NCBI RefSeq assembly: GCF_001667585.1
Contig: NZ_LZJZ01000012.1
Span: forward strand, 213,147-277,146
Source of the DNA: Mycobacterium sp. E2733
GTDB lineage: Bacteria > Actinomycetota > Actinomycetes > Mycobacteriales > Mycobacteriaceae
Direction of reading: 5' to 3'
DNA: 64,000 bases
Shown: positions 42,893 to 52,051 of the stretch, one piece after another
Numbering within the stretch: the first letter of the stretch is position 1
Layout of the letters: each line of letters opens with the position of its first letter
Translations under genes and position numbers: made by a program
Notes under the pieces: generated by a model
The model's input: only the letters and a program-made list of their open reading frames with translations
What the model was told of the DNA's origin: nothing
Database searches by the model: none

Positions 42893-43429
42893 TCATGGTC
42901 GCCGTAGCAGAAACAGGCTGTAGGCGGCGACGGACTGCGCGTCGGCGATCACTCCGGACCGGATCATCTGCTCGACGTCCTCGCGACCGAACCAGGCACT
43001 GCGCAAATCCTGTTCCTCGTGCTCGAGATCCGGCTCCCCTTCGGCGATTCCGGTGGCCAGGAACACCCACCCGCGCTGGCTGGTCATGCCCGGGGCGACG
43101 TCGAGCTGGCCGAGCACTTCGAATGACGTCGCACTCAATCCCGTTTCCTCGCGCAGCTCACGCTCGGCCAACTCGGACGGGTCGGTGTCCGCCAAGCCGG
43201 GGCCGGTGCCCTGCGGGAATTCCCACCGCCGCTCCCCCAACGGGTACCGGAACTGCTCGACCAGCCGGAAGCGGTGCCCGTCAAACGGCATCACCAGCGC
43301 ATAGTCCGGTTTGTCCACCACGCCGTAGATGCCGGGGCTGCCGTCCGGGCGGCGGATGTCGTCTTCGCGGAGCACCATCCATTGGCTCCGATAGATCTCG
43401 CGGGACGTGACGCATTCGATGAAGGGCAC
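42893..43429 (-). CDS. NUDIX hydrolase (ADP-ribose pyrophosphatase-like)
   Basis: 178 aa from GTG 43429; a TTG one codon upstream is also possible. The NUDIX box is seen as LAERELREETGL preceded by RRWEFPQGTGPG. N-terminal features (VTSREIYRSQWMVLREDD) and FRLVEQFRYPLGE match ADP-ribose/nucleotide-sugar pyrophosphatases. It probably cleans up nucleoside diphosphate derivatives. It is 36 bp downstream of a TPR gene on the same strand. Confidence 0.88.
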   Translation of the reverse strand: MPFIECVTSREIYRSQWMVLREDDIRRPDGSPGIYGVVDKPDYALVMPFDGHRFRLVEQFRYPLGERRWEFPQGTGPGLADTDPSELAERELREETGLSATSFEVLGQLDVAPGMTSQRGWVFLATGIAEGEPDLEHEEQDLRSAWFGREDVEQMIRSGVIADAQSVAAYSLFLLRRP

Positions 43430-43465
43430 CAACCCAGTATCACCACCGGCCGAGGGTGCGTGCCG

Positions 43466-44758
43466 TCACCGGGATGCCGTGAAGCGGTCGTACGTGCGGC
43501 GCAGGACGCCGCGGTCGACGGAGTGCAGCGCACGGGTGAGGAGTTCGAACACGTCGACGTGCCCGACGGTGGGATCCGCCGTATCGCCGCGGACGTATTG
43601 CCACGGTTGGGGCCGTCCGCGGCGGAGCACTTCCCCGAGATACCACACGGCGCCATCGACGAACGGCGCATTCTGCTCGTCTACGAGCTGCTCGGGTGTC
43701 GAGGCCTTCTGCATGACGAGCGCTTCCAGCGCGTCAAGGGATTCCGGCGAGAAGTCCCACACCGCGTCGCCGCCGTAATGGCCTGCCCAGACCGGGAATT
43801 GGGCCCCGCGCTCGGCAAGCCAGCATCGCAGGTATTCCTCGTTCGAAAACCGTTGGTTTGCTTGGCTTTTAGCGTTCAGGCGCCGCTGGGTGGCCTCTTC
43901 GATCCGGTCGCGCATCTCGGCGACCCACCGGTTGCCCTCGACGCGGTCGCGCCACTTGGCCAATTCCTCCCTGGCCGCGACGGTGACCGGATTGTCGTCA
44001 CCGAAGACCCGTGCTTCGTCATCGACCAGGGCTTGCCAGGTAGCGACCTTGTCCCGGTAGTCCTCCGGTTCCGGCTCCCACAGCGCGATGGTGTGCCGCG
44101 CGATCAGCGTGTGGCGGTGGTCGTCGCCCAGCTTTTCGCGCATCACCTCGACCAGCGACTCGAGCTGCGCCACGGCGCTGGCGCCGTCCACCGATTCGCC
44201 GTGCCATTGCGCCAGCGCCAACCGCGTGCCCAACGTGTCCTCGTGGTCGTCGCCGAGAACCCGGCGCCGGGCGGCAAGGACCCGCTCGCCTTCGGCGATG
44301 GCACCGGAATAGTCACCGAGCTCCTTGCGCTTGTGCGCCACCCGGTCCATCGACGTCAGCACGGTGGGGTGCTCGGCGCCCAGCACGCGTTCTTCGTCGG
44401 CGAGCAGCTGCGACCATTCGGCCAACGCGGCCCGCGCTTCCTGTTGCGGGCGGTCCGCGAACATGTGGCGCGCCGTCAACGTCGTGATGTGATCCCGACC
44501 GAGCACCTCCTCGAACTCGGGTACCAGCTGCTCGAGAACGGCGTAGGCCCCGGCCTGGTCTCCCATTTGGAGCTGCAGGTGGACCAGGGCAAGTTTCATG
44601 TCCAAGACGTTGGGGTGGCGCTCTCCCAAGATCGGGCGGCAGACCGCGACCAGCTCGTTCATGAGTGGCAACGCCCCGGCAAAATCGGCCGCGGCGATGC
44701 GTTCCGAGATGAGCCGGGTCAAGGCGGCGAGCGGCCCAGGCAGTTCCGGCTGCGTCAT
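43466..44758 (-). CDS. Tetratricopeptide-repeat protein
   Basis: 430 aa. At least four degenerate TPR units of the kinesin-light-chain type, each with LG-x-x-H-x-x-T/V-L, occupy residues about 20-265 (ILGERHPNVLDMKLAL, VLGRDHITTLTARHMF, VLGAEHPTVLTSMDRV, VLGDDHEDTLGTRLAL). The C-terminal 150 residues are a different, Trp-rich domain (EEYLRCWLAERGAQFPVWAG, then AVWYLGEVLRRGRPQPWQY) that I do not recognise. It is likely a cytoplasmic protein-interaction module. It precedes the NUDIX gene and is divergent from the potassium channel. Confidence 0.8.
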   Translation of the reverse strand: MTQPELPGPLAALTRLISERIAAADFAGALPLMNELVAVCRPILGERHPNVLDMKLALVHLQLQMGDQAGAYAVLEQLVPEFEEVLGRDHITTLTARHMFADRPQQEARAALAEWSQLLADEERVLGAEHPTVLTSMDRVAHKRKELGDYSGAIAEGERVLAARRRVLGDDHEDTLGTRLALAQWHGESVDGASAVAQLESLVEVMREKLGDDHRHTLIARHTIALWEPEPEDYRDKVATWQALVDDEARVFGDDNPVTVAAREELAKWRDRVEGNRWVAEMRDRIEEATQRRLNAKSQANQRFSNEEYLRCWLAERGAQFPVWAGHYGGDAVWDFSPESLDALEALVMQKASTPEQLVDEQNAPFVDGAVWYLGEVLRRGRPQPWQYVRGDTADPTVGHVDVFELLTRALHSVDRGVLRRTYDRFTASR

Positions 44759-44885
44759 ACCGCTATCGAATCTCGCCCGCGGCCCCGTGGCAATTCACTC
44801 CGTGGCCGGTGTCGTGCTGGCATGAATCGGCACCGTGCCCGATAGTCGTAGGATCGAAACTCCAACGTCAGCAGAGGTGGGGGTC

Positions 44886-44912
44886 ATGCCGGACGACCCG
44901 AAGCGTGCCTAA
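44886..44912 (+). CDS. 8-aa upstream ORF before the potassium channel
   Basis: ATG 44886, after a GAGGTGGGGG ribosome site, reads MPDDPKRA and stops at TAA 44910-44912, two bases before the channel ATG. The channel ATG has no good ribosome site of its own, so its translation may depend on reinitiation after this uORF. Confidence 0.4.
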   Translation: MPDDPKRA

Positions 44913-44914
44913 CC

Positions 44915-46630
44915 ATGCGCGGGCACATTATCGTCAGCGGTGAAGACGCGCTGGCGACCACAATCGTCGAGGAGCTCAACAACGCGGGCGTGCACATCGT
45001 CAAGGTCCGAACCGCCGGCGAGCTCGACACCGTCGGAGTCACCCGCGCGCGAGCCGTGATTTGCGTCGGGGACGACGACGCGACGAACCTCGAAATCGCG
45101 CTGCTGGCAAGGAAGGCCAACCCGCGTGTGCGCGTGGTGGCGCGGCTGGCCAATGACGTGTTGCGGACGGCGATGGCCGCCGATAAGCGCCCCGGCGCGA
45201 TCCTCGACGTTGCCGACTTGGCGGCACCCTCGGTGGTGGAGGCATGCCTGGCGCACACCGTGCACCCGTTCGAGGCCGCGGGCATCGAATTCGTCGTCTC
45301 CGGGGCCGAGGCACCGCGTGACGCGACGCTGCGGGAAATCTACGGCGACCTGGCACCGGTGGCCGTGATCCACGGCGAGAACTGCGCCACCCCGGGCGAG
45401 GTGGTGTCCTGTCCGGGCCGCGATCTGTCGGTGCACGCCGGCGACTGGACGGCGATGATCGGCACCGCCGACGAGTTGGCGGCCCGCGGCATCAAGGTGC
45501 CGCGGCCGACCGTGACCCGTTATCGCCTGCCCCGGCTGCGGCGGGCGCTCGACAGCGTGCGCGCCCTGCGTGACGACGTCAACCCGATGTTCTCCCGGGC
45601 GTTGCTGGCCGCGGCGTGCCTGCTGCTCGGGTCGACGGTGGTGCTGCGCTTCTGCTACCAGCCACAACCGAAGATGACCTGGCTCGACGCCCTCTACTTC
45701 AGCACCGAAACGATCGCGACGGTCGGGTACGGCGATTTCAGCTTCCTCCAGCAACCCACCTGGCTGCGGCTCTACAGCATCATGTTGATGTTCGCCGGCG
45801 TGACAACCACGGCGCTCCTCGTCGCTTTCATCGCCGACCTGCTGATATCGCGGCGTTTCGCCCACTCGGTCGGGCGTCGCCGGGCGCGCCACCTGCGCAA
45901 TCACGTCATCGTCGTCGGGCTCGGTTCGTTCGGCAGCCGCGTCGTCGCCGACCTCAGGTCAGCCGGGTACGACGTCGCGGTGATCGAGCGGGACGAAAAC
46001 AACCGCTTCCTGTCGGCCGCGGCCGACCTCGACGTGCCGGTGATTTTCGGGGACGCGACGCTGCGCCAGACGCTGGACGCCGCCCGCGTCGAGCACGCCC
46101 GTGCGGTGGCGGTGCTGACCCAGGACGACATGGTGAACATCGAAACCGGGATCGTGCTGCGCGAGATGCTGGGCCCGCGGGTGATGCCCGAAGTCGTCCG
46201 AACCGACGTTCCCTTGGTGCTGCGGGTCTACGACCGCGCGCTGGGGGCCGCGGTGGCGCAGCGGTTCGGATTTGAAAACGTCCGCTCCACCGTCGAACTG
46301 GCCGCACCATGGTTCATCGGCGCCGCGATGGGGTTGCAGGTGCTGGGCACGTTCTCCGTCGGGCAGCGCTCGTTCATGATCGGCGGAATGCATGTGGCGT
46401 CCGGCAGCGAACTCGACGGGTTGAAGATGTTCGAACTGTCCACCCAGACCCGCGTCATCGCGATCACCCGCGAGGACGCGCCCGCCGAGCTGCACCCGCG
46501 GCGTGACGCCTGGCTTCGTGGCGGCGACACCGTCTACCTTGTCGGCCCGTATCGCGAGTTGTTGGCGACCCTGCGCAAGGGACAGCCGCCTCAGCAGCCG
46601 GCCGCCGGCGACGAACGCGCATCGGCCTAG
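44915..46630 (+). CDS. Potassium channel with two RCK/TrkA-N domains
   Basis: 571 aa. Order: N-terminal Rossmann-type RCK domain (residues 1-140, HIIVSGEDALATTIVEEL), a linker, TM1 (about 228-245), a pore with selectivity filter TVGYG at 269-273, TM2 (about 287-312, IMLMFAGVTTTALLVAFIAD), a second RCK domain (about 325-470, NHVIVVGLGSFGSRVVADL) and a C-terminal TrkA-C-like lobe. It is a plasma-membrane K+ channel, probably gated by nucleotide or ion binding. Most prokaryotic RCK channels have RCK domains only after the pore, so the leading domain is unusual. The stop codon lies inside the first unit of a 55-bp tandem repeat. Confidence 0.9.
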   Translation: MRGHIIVSGEDALATTIVEELNNAGVHIVKVRTAGELDTVGVTRARAVICVGDDDATNLEIALLARKANPRVRVVARLANDVLRTAMAADKRPGAILDVADLAAPSVVEACLAHTVHPFEAAGIEFVVSGAEAPRDATLREIYGDLAPVAVIHGENCATPGEVVSCPGRDLSVHAGDWTAMIGTADELAARGIKVPRPTVTRYRLPRLRRALDSVRALRDDVNPMFSRALLAAACLLLGSTVVLRFCYQPQPKMTWLDALYFSTETIATVGYGDFSFLQQPTWLRLYSIMLMFAGVTTTALLVAFIADLLISRRFAHSVGRRRARHLRNHVIVVGLGSFGSRVVADLRSAGYDVAVIERDENNRFLSAAADLDVPVIFGDATLRQTLDAARVEHARAVAVLTQDDMVNIETGIVLREMLGPRVMPEVVRTDVPLVLRVYDRALGAAVAQRFGFENVRSTVELAAPWFIGAAMGLQVLGTFSVGQRSFMIGGMHVASGSELDGLKMFELSTQTRVIAITREDAPAELHPRRDAWLRGGDTVYLVGPYRELLATLRKGQPPQQPAAGDERASA

Positions 46631-46760
46631 CGGCGATCGCAAGCGCGGCGTAGCCGGGCGCGGCGGGTCGCCACCATCGGCCTAGCGGCGATCGCAAGCG
46701 CGGCGTAGCCGGGCGCGGCGGGTCGCCACCATCGGCCTAGTGGCGATCGCAAGCGCGGCG
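46621..46760. repeat. 55-bp tandem repeat, two and a half copies
   Basis: A 55-bp unit beginning ATCGGCCTAGCGGCGATCGC spans 46621-46675 and repeats exactly at 46676-46730; a third, 30-bp partial copy with one change runs 46731-46760. The first unit supplies the potassium-channel stop codon, and the partial one abuts the stop of the convergent LLM gene at 46763. Inside the unit, GGCGATCGC and GCGGGTCGCC can partly pair. The layout is VNTR-like and may vary in copy number between strains. Confidence 0.9.
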
Positions 46761-46762
46761 AT

Positions 46763-47653
46763 CTAGAGCCGCCCCGCCACGTCCGCCGCGCGGCTCAGCT
46801 GCTCGACGTCCGCGCTCGTCGGGATCAGCTGTACCTCGTCGGTGCCGATGTCCTCGAACTTACGCAGCACCGCCAGCAGCTCGTCCTCGGTGCCGGCCCA
46901 CCCGGTCGTCGGCGCCATGGCGTCGACGTATTCCGCCGGTATCCAATTCATGTACCGCCGTAAATGGCGATGCACCTGTGCCCGGGCCTGCTCGGGCGAC
47001 CCGAACGCAAACCAAAACGACGTGACCAGGTGCGGTTTACCCTTGCCCACCTGCGCCCACGCATCGCGCGCGACGTCGAACAGCTCGTTCTGCTTGGCCA
47101 CGTCCAGATCCAGGGTGGTCCCGGCCAGCCCGGCGGCCCAGGCCGCGGCGCTGCGGATGGTTTTGGGGCCGATGCTCCCCACGAACAGCGGCGGACCGCC
47201 GGGCTGCACCGGCGCCGGGCCGACCGGCAGGACCGACTCGGTGAGCTTCTCGCCGGCCCACACCCGCTTCATCACGGCGACGCGTTCGGCCATCTCGCGC
47301 ATGGTCTGCGTCGCAGGATCTGCGCCGACGGCGTGGTAGTCCTCGTGCCTGCCGCCCACGCCGATGCCCACGCTCAGCCGCCCGCCGCACAGCATGTCGC
47401 CGGTGGCCAGGGCCTTGGCCAGCATCACCGGGTCGTGCAGCTGCGGCACGATCACGGTCGTCAGCAGCCGCACCCGGTTCGTCCAGGCCGCCAGCGCACC
47501 CAGCAGGGTCAGGTTGTCCGGGTTGTCGAACGCGATGCGTTCGCCCCAGCACAGCGACGAGAACGGGCCGGTGTCTATCGCGCGCGCCCAGTCCTCCAAA
47601 ACCTTCGCGTCCAAGTCCGGCTCCATCACCGGCAGCGTCATCGCAATCCGCAC
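46763..47653 (-). CDS. LLM-class F420-dependent oxidoreductase
   Basis: 296 aa from GTG 47653 (reads VRIAMTLPVMEPDLD); the open frame upstream overlaps the divergent gene and is rejected. It has the luciferase-like TIM-barrel pattern: RVRLLTTVIVPQLHDPVMLA, GGRLSVGIGVGGRHEDYHAV, then AERVAVMKRVWAGEKL. These enzymes use F420 or FMN with varied substrates, which cannot be predicted here. The 3' end meets the 55-bp repeat. Confidence 0.9.
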   Translation of the reverse strand: MRIAMTLPVMEPDLDAKVLEDWARAIDTGPFSSLCWGERIAFDNPDNLTLLGALAAWTNRVRLLTTVIVPQLHDPVMLAKALATGDMLCGGRLSVGIGVGGRHEDYHAVGADPATQTMREMAERVAVMKRVWAGEKLTESVLPVGPAPVQPGGPPLFVGSIGPKTIRSAAAWAAGLAGTTLDLDVAKQNELFDVARDAWAQVGKGKPHLVTSFWFAFGSPEQARAQVHRHLRRYMNWIPAEYVDAMAPTTGWAGTEDELLAVLRKFEDIGTDEVQLIPTSADVEQLSRAADVAGRL

Positions 47654-47702
47654 GACGGCGATTCTGGCACGACGGTCAACATCCGGCCGTGCAAGTGGCA
47701 GC

Positions 47703-48125
47703 ATGGAGCAGATGGGTTTCACCAGCAGTTCCATCGCGCACGTCCGCCTCACCGTCACCGATATCGAACGATCCCGGCAGTTTTACGAGAGCGTGTTCGG
47801 TTGGCCGGTCCTGTTGGAGGTGCCCGACAATGCCGACGAGGCCACCCGTAGCCAGCTGAGCTTCCTGTTCGGTGGCGTCATCTACGACCTCGGCGGCACG
47901 CTGTTGGGACTGCGGCCGGTTGCCACCGACCGCTTCGACGAGGATCGGACCGGGCTCGACCACGTCGCGTTCCGGATCACCAACAAGGATGAATTGGACT
48001 CGGCCGCAGCACATCTCGATAAGCTCGGCATCGCGCACGAGCCCGTGAAAGACATCGGACCGTCCTACATCCTTCAGTTCCGCGACCCCGACAACATCGC
48101 CCTAGAGCTCACGGCACCGAAGTAG
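47703..48125 (+). CDS. VOC (glyoxalase/dioxygenase) family protein
   Basis: 140 aa from ATG 47703. Two beta-alpha-beta-beta-beta modules: SIAHVRLTVTDIERSRQFYE and GLDHVAFRITNKDELDSAAA, ending in FRDPDNIALELTAPK. Metal-site residues His14-type and the terminal Glu are present, so it may be a lyase or dioxygenase-like enzyme; the substrate is unknown. It is divergent from the LLM gene (50 bp) and 9 bp before a second VOC gene. Confidence 0.85.
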   Translation: MEQMGFTSSSIAHVRLTVTDIERSRQFYESVFGWPVLLEVPDNADEATRSQLSFLFGGVIYDLGGTLLGLRPVATDRFDEDRTGLDHVAFRITNKDELDSAAAHLDKLGIAHEPVKDIGPSYILQFRDPDNIALELTAPK

Positions 48126-48134
48126 GAGGAGGCC

Positions 48135-48524
48135 ATGCCCATCAGTTTCAACCACACCATCGTCGCCGCCCGGGACAAACGCGAGTCCGCGGAGTTTCTC
48201 GCCGATCTGTTCGGCCTGCCCGAACCAAAGCCGTTCGGCCACTTCATGGTTGTCCAACTCGAGCACGACGCCAGTCTGGACTATGCGGACGTTTCCGAGG
48301 GCGGGGAGATCCCGCGGCAGCATTACGCCTTCCTGGTCTCCGAAGAGGAGTTCGACACGATCTACGGCAAGATCCAGTCACGAGGCCTGGAGCACTGGGC
48401 CGACCCGGGCGCCAAACGGCCCGGCGAGATCAACCACAGGGACGGCGGGCGCGGCGTGTACTTCCGCGATCCCTCGGGGCATGCCATGGAGATTCTCACC
48501 CGCCCCTACGGGTCGGGAGGCTGA
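48135..48524 (+). CDS. VOC family protein, second of the pair
   Basis: 129 aa with AGGAGG ribosome site 8 nt upstream. The fold is seen as ISFNHTIVAARDKRESAEFL and the C-terminal GRGVYFRDPSGHAMEILTRP, a glyoxalase/bleomycin-resistance-type pattern. It is cotranscribed with the preceding VOC gene. The function is unknown; the pair may act on related metabolites. Confidence 0.85.
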   Translation: MPISFNHTIVAARDKRESAEFLADLFGLPEPKPFGHFMVVQLEHDASLDYADVSEGGEIPRQHYAFLVSEEEFDTIYGKIQSRGLEHWADPGAKRPGEINHRDGGRGVYFRDPSGHAMEILTRPYGSGG

Positions 48525-48542
48525 CGCTCCCTATGGCCGCGC

Positions 48543-49022
48543 CTAGTCGCCGGCGTGCGGTGTGCCGTGCCGCACGCTCTCCTGCGCCCGGTAGTCGTGG
48601 GCGAATTGCGCGACATGCTCGGGCAGGGCATTGGCGGCGACGTCGGCCAGGGTTGTCTCCTCCAGCACCGACCGCATGCTGGCACGCAGCGCCCGCCAGA
48701 CGTCGGTGAGCGCCGCGGTGGGCCCCGAGTACGGCAGGTCGCCCAGCCCGATGTCGCGCACGCTCGCCAGCGGCCCGTCGATACAGCGCAATACGTCGGC
48801 GATGCTGATCTCGTCTCCGGGGCGGGCCAGTTCGTAGCCGCCTTCGCGGCCCCGATGGCTTTTCACCAGACGGTCGGTGCGCAGGTTGGTCAGGATATCG
48901 ACGAGGAATTGCGGCGGTATGCCCTGCGCTTGGGCCAAGTCGTCGGTTTTCACCAATGTTCCGCTGGGGACCGTGGCGAGCTGGACCATGGCCCGCACCG
49001 CGTACTCCGCCTTCGCCGACAT
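48543..49022 (-). CDS. Rrf2-family transcriptional regulator
   Basis: 159 aa from ATG 49022 ([20 protein letters not shown]). A winged-helix domain with recognition segment [20 protein letters not shown] and wing [18 protein letters not shown]. IscR/NsrR-type members carry three Cys for an Fe-S cluster; here only Cys80 is present, so it is a cluster-free member like those linked to cysteine metabolism (CymR type). It sits next to cysNC on the same strand (64-bp gap downstream of cysNC), the place of Rv1287 in M. tuberculosis (from memory). It may regulate sulfate assimilation. Confidence 0.87.
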   Translation of the reverse strand: MSAKAEYAVRAMVQLATVPSGTLVKTDDLAQAQGIPPQFLVDILTNLRTDRLVKSHRGREGGYELARPGDEISIADVLRCIDGPLASVRDIGLGDLPYSGPTAALTDVWRALRASMRSVLEETTLADVAANALPEHVAQFAHDYRAQESVRHGTPHAGD

Positions 49023-49086
49023 GCGCACTCTCAGGATTGTGCCACTCGGCGCGCGAAATCCGGTGCAGCCGGGCTGTGGCGGTGCC

Positions 49087-50937
49087 CTACGCCCGAGATT
49101 CAAGCAGGTCGACGATGCTGCGCGCCTGCTCTTCGACGCTACGGTCCGGCGTCAGCCGCAGGTCGGGCTTGACCGGCGGTTGATACGGGCTGTCGATGCC
49201 GGTGAAGTGTGCGATCTCACCGGCGCGGGCCTTGGCGTACAGCCCCTTCGGATCACGCTGCTCGCATTCTTCGATCGGGGTATCGCAGAACACCTCGACG
49301 AATTCGAACCCCGCCGCGGCGTGCACATTACGAGCCATCTCACGTTGCTCGGTCAGCGGGCTGATCGCCGGCACCAGCACGACGTTGCCGCAGTCGGCCA
49401 GCAACGCCGCCACATGCGCCAACCGGCGCAGGTTCTCGGCGCGGTCGGCCATGCTGAAGCCCAGGTCGGCGTTCAAACCATGTCGCAGGTTGTCGCCATC
49501 GAGAACGTAAGCGGGCGTGCCCTTTTCGAGCAGCATCTGCTCGACCAGCATGGCCACCGAGGATTTGCCGGAACCGGACAGGCCGGTGAACCACACCGTC
49601 TTGCCTCGCGGCCGGGCTTCGGCGAGGGCCGATGACTTGTGCCGCACGGTGTTCGGGCTCGCGGTCTGCACGGAGACGTCGCGCAACACCATGCCGGCGG
49701 CCACGGTCCCGTTGGTGTGCGGGTCGATCAGGATGAACGAACCGGTGCTGGCATTGCGGGTGTACTCGTCGAGCAGCAGCGGCACCTGGGTACGCAGCGA
49801 GATGCGGCCAAGCTCGTTGAGCTGCAACGCCGTTGCGGCCTTGTCGCGATGCAGGGTGTTGACGTCGAGCCGGTAGTCCAGCCCGGTCACCCTCGCGCGC
49901 GTGGTTCGGGTGGTGTGCTTGATGACGTAGTCGCGGCCCGGCTCCAGCGCCGTTTCGTCGGCCATCCAGCACACGGTCGCGTCAAATTCCTGCGTCACCC
50001 GGGGATGATTGTTGGTGCGGGCGATGAGATCACCGCGCGAGATGTCGATCTCGTCGGCAAGGCTCACCGACACGGCCATCGGCGGAAACGCCTCTTCCAC
50101 TGGACCGTTCGGCCCTTCGATGGCGGTGATGTGGGTGGTCTTGCCGATCGGCAGCACGACGACTTCGTCCCCGGGACGCATGACCCCGCTGGCCACGGTG
50201 CCGGCGTAGCTGCGGTGGTCTTGATGCTCACGGGTGTGCGGCCGGATGACGTACTGGACCGGGAACCGCACATCGACCAGGTTGCGGTCACCGGCGATGT
50301 AGACCTCCTCGAGGTGCGACAGCAGCGCCGGACCCTCGTACCAGGGCGTCTGGTCCGATTTGGTCACCACGTTGTCACCGTGCAGTGCGGAAAGCGGGAT
50401 GGTGGCCACGTCGTGCACATCCAGGCGCGCGGCGAAGGCGTGGAATTCATCCCGGATGGCCTCGAATTTGTCTCTGTCCCAGCCGATCAGGTCCATCTTG
50501 TTGACGGCGAGCACGATGTGCTGGATGCCGAGCAGCGAGGCCAGGAAGGCGTGCCGACGGGACTGCTCGAGCAGGCCGTGCCGGGCATCGACGAGCACGA
50601 TCACCAGTTGGGCGGTCGACGCGCCGGTCACCATGTTGCGCGTGTACTGGATGTGGCCCGGGGTGTCGGCGATGATGAATTTCCGCTTGGGAGTGGCGAA
50701 ATAGCGGTAGGCGACGTCGATCGTGATGCCCTGCTCGCGTTCGGCTCGCAAGCCGTCGGTCACCAGCGCCAGGTCGGTGTAGTCGTGGCCGCGATCCTTG
50801 GACGTCTGCTCCACCGCCGCCCACTGGTCCTCCATGACGGCCTTCGAGTCGTAGAGCAGGCGGCCGATCAGTGTGGACTTGCCGTCGTCGACCGAGCCGG
50901 CGGTGGCGAGGCGAAGCAGCGTGGTGGGCGTGGCCAT
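49087..50937 (-). CDS. cysNC: Bifunctional sulfate adenylyltransferase subunit 1 / APS kinase
   Basis: 616 aa from ATG 50937. The N-terminal GTPase (CysN, about 1-435) has G1 [11 protein letters not shown]3 DTPGHIQY and G4 NKMD. The C-terminal APS kinase (CysC, about 440-616) has P-loop [15 protein letters not shown] and the [16 protein letters not shown] substrate segment. With CysD it makes APS and then PAPS for sulfation and cysteine synthesis. The start overlaps the cysD stop by one base (TGATG), so the two are coupled. Confidence 0.97.
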   Translation of the reverse strand: MATPTTLLRLATAGSVDDGKSTLIGRLLYDSKAVMEDQWAAVEQTSKDRGHDYTDLALVTDGLRAEREQGITIDVAYRYFATPKRKFIIADTPGHIQYTRNMVTGASTAQLVIVLVDARHGLLEQSRRHAFLASLLGIQHIVLAVNKMDLIGWDRDKFEAIRDEFHAFAARLDVHDVATIPLSALHGDNVVTKSDQTPWYEGPALLSHLEEVYIAGDRNLVDVRFPVQYVIRPHTREHQDHRSYAGTVASGVMRPGDEVVVLPIGKTTHITAIEGPNGPVEEAFPPMAVSVSLADEIDISRGDLIARTNNHPRVTQEFDATVCWMADETALEPGRDYVIKHTTRTTRARVTGLDYRLDVNTLHRDKAATALQLNELGRISLRTQVPLLLDEYTRNASTGSFILIDPHTNGTVAAGMVLRDVSVQTASPNTVRHKSSALAEARPRGKTVWFTGLSGSGKSSVAMLVEQMLLEKGTPAYVLDGDNLRHGLNADLGFSMADRAENLRRLAHVAALLADCGNVVLVPAISPLTEQREMARNVHAAAGFEFVEVFCDTPIEECEQRDPKGLYAKARAGEIAHFTGIDSPYQPPVKPDLRLTPDRSVEEQARSIVDLLESRA

Positions 50938-51866
50938 CAGAAGTACCCCTGCCGTTTGCGGTCTTCCATCCCGGCTTCCGAGATTCGGTCGTCGGCCCTG
51001 GTCGCGCCGCGTTCTGTCAGCCGGGACACCGCCGTCTCGGCGATGACCTCCTCCACCGTCGCGGCCTCCGATTCCACGCATCCGGTGCAGGTGACGTCCC
51101 CAACGGTGCGGAAACGCACCGTCGCCTCGAACACCGGCTCGTCGTCGCGCGGCTGCATGTGCCGGTGGACCGCGAGCAACATGCCGTCGCGGCGAAACAC
51201 CTTGCGCCGATGGGCGTAGTAGATCGAGGGCAGCCCGATGTTCTCTGCGCCGATGTAAGACCAGATGTCGAACTCGGTCCAGTTCGACAGCGGGAAGGCG
51301 CGAATGTGCTCACCCTTGTGGTGCCGGCCGTTGTACAGGTTCCACAGTTCTGGCCGCTGCGCCTTCGGGTCCCATTGGCCGAACTCGTCGCGGAAGCTGA
51401 ACACTCGCTCCTTGGCGCGCGCCTTCTCCTCGTCCCGGCGCGCTCCGCCGAACGCCGCGTCGAACTTGTTCTCCCGGATCGCGCGGAGCAGCGTCACGGT
51501 CTGGATCGGGTTGCGTCCCTGCCGTGGCTCGACGACTCGCCCGGCGTCGATGTCCTCCTGGACGGAGGCGACCACCAGGCGGACCCCGTGCTCGGCGACC
51601 AGCTCGTCACGGGTGGCGATCACCTCGTCGAAGTTGTGGCCGGTGTCGACGTGCATCACCGGTAACGGCAACCGCCCGGGCCGGAACGCCCGCAGCGCCA
51701 GGTGCAGCATGACGATGGAGTCCTTGCCCCCCGAGAACAACAGCACGGGCCGCTCGAACTCGGCGGCCACCTCCCGGATGATGTGGATCGCTTCGGCCTC
51801 CAGCGAGCGCAGATGGCTCAACTCGTACTGGCCGGCGGCCGGACCCGCCTTCAGATCGCTGGTCAT
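50937..51866 (-). CDS. cysD: Sulfate adenylyltransferase subunit 2
   Basis: 309 aa from ATG 51866 (MTSDLKAGPAAGQYELSHLR), with AAGGAAG just upstream; ATG 51923 in the same frame would add 19 residues. PP-loop ATP pyrophosphatase: VLLFSGGKDSIVML, then FDAAFGGARRDEEKARAKER and the conserved C-terminus RISEAGMEDRKRQGYF. It forms ATP sulfurylase with the CysN half of CysNC. No SAM riboswitch or Cys-rich leader is visible in the 185 bp upstream. Confidence 0.97.
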   Translation of the reverse strand: MTSDLKAGPAAGQYELSHLRSLEAEAIHIIREVAAEFERPVLLFSGGKDSIVMLHLALRAFRPGRLPLPVMHVDTGHNFDEVIATRDELVAEHGVRLVVASVQEDIDAGRVVEPRQGRNPIQTVTLLRAIRENKFDAAFGGARRDEEKARAKERVFSFRDEFGQWDPKAQRPELWNLYNGRHHKGEHIRAFPLSNWTEFDIWSYIGAENIGLPSIYYAHRRKVFRRDGMLLAVHRHMQPRDDEPVFEATVRFRTVGDVTCTGCVESEAATVEEVIAETAVSRLTERGATRADDRISEAGMEDRKRQGYF

Positions 51867-52051
51867 AGCTTCCTTGGGGTAAACCTGGTTGAGTCGGTCA
51901 TATTTGGCAGCTTTGCCATTCATAGCATCAGTTCGCGGCGGCGGTGTCAAGTGGGGACCGCTCCCCTGGAGCGACGCCGGCCACCGCACGGATCGGGTCA
52001 ACAGCGGCGACAACCCTTTGCGGGCGGTGCCTGGTGCGACAGCATGAGCGG

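Noticed and set aside
43274..44845. 523-aa plus-strand open frame over the NUDIX and TPR genes
   Set aside because: Antisense shadow; the minus-strand proteins have recognisable domains.
51867..52051. SAM riboswitch or cysteine attenuator upstream of cysD
   Set aside because: No conserved riboswitch core and no run of Cys codons in any short frame.
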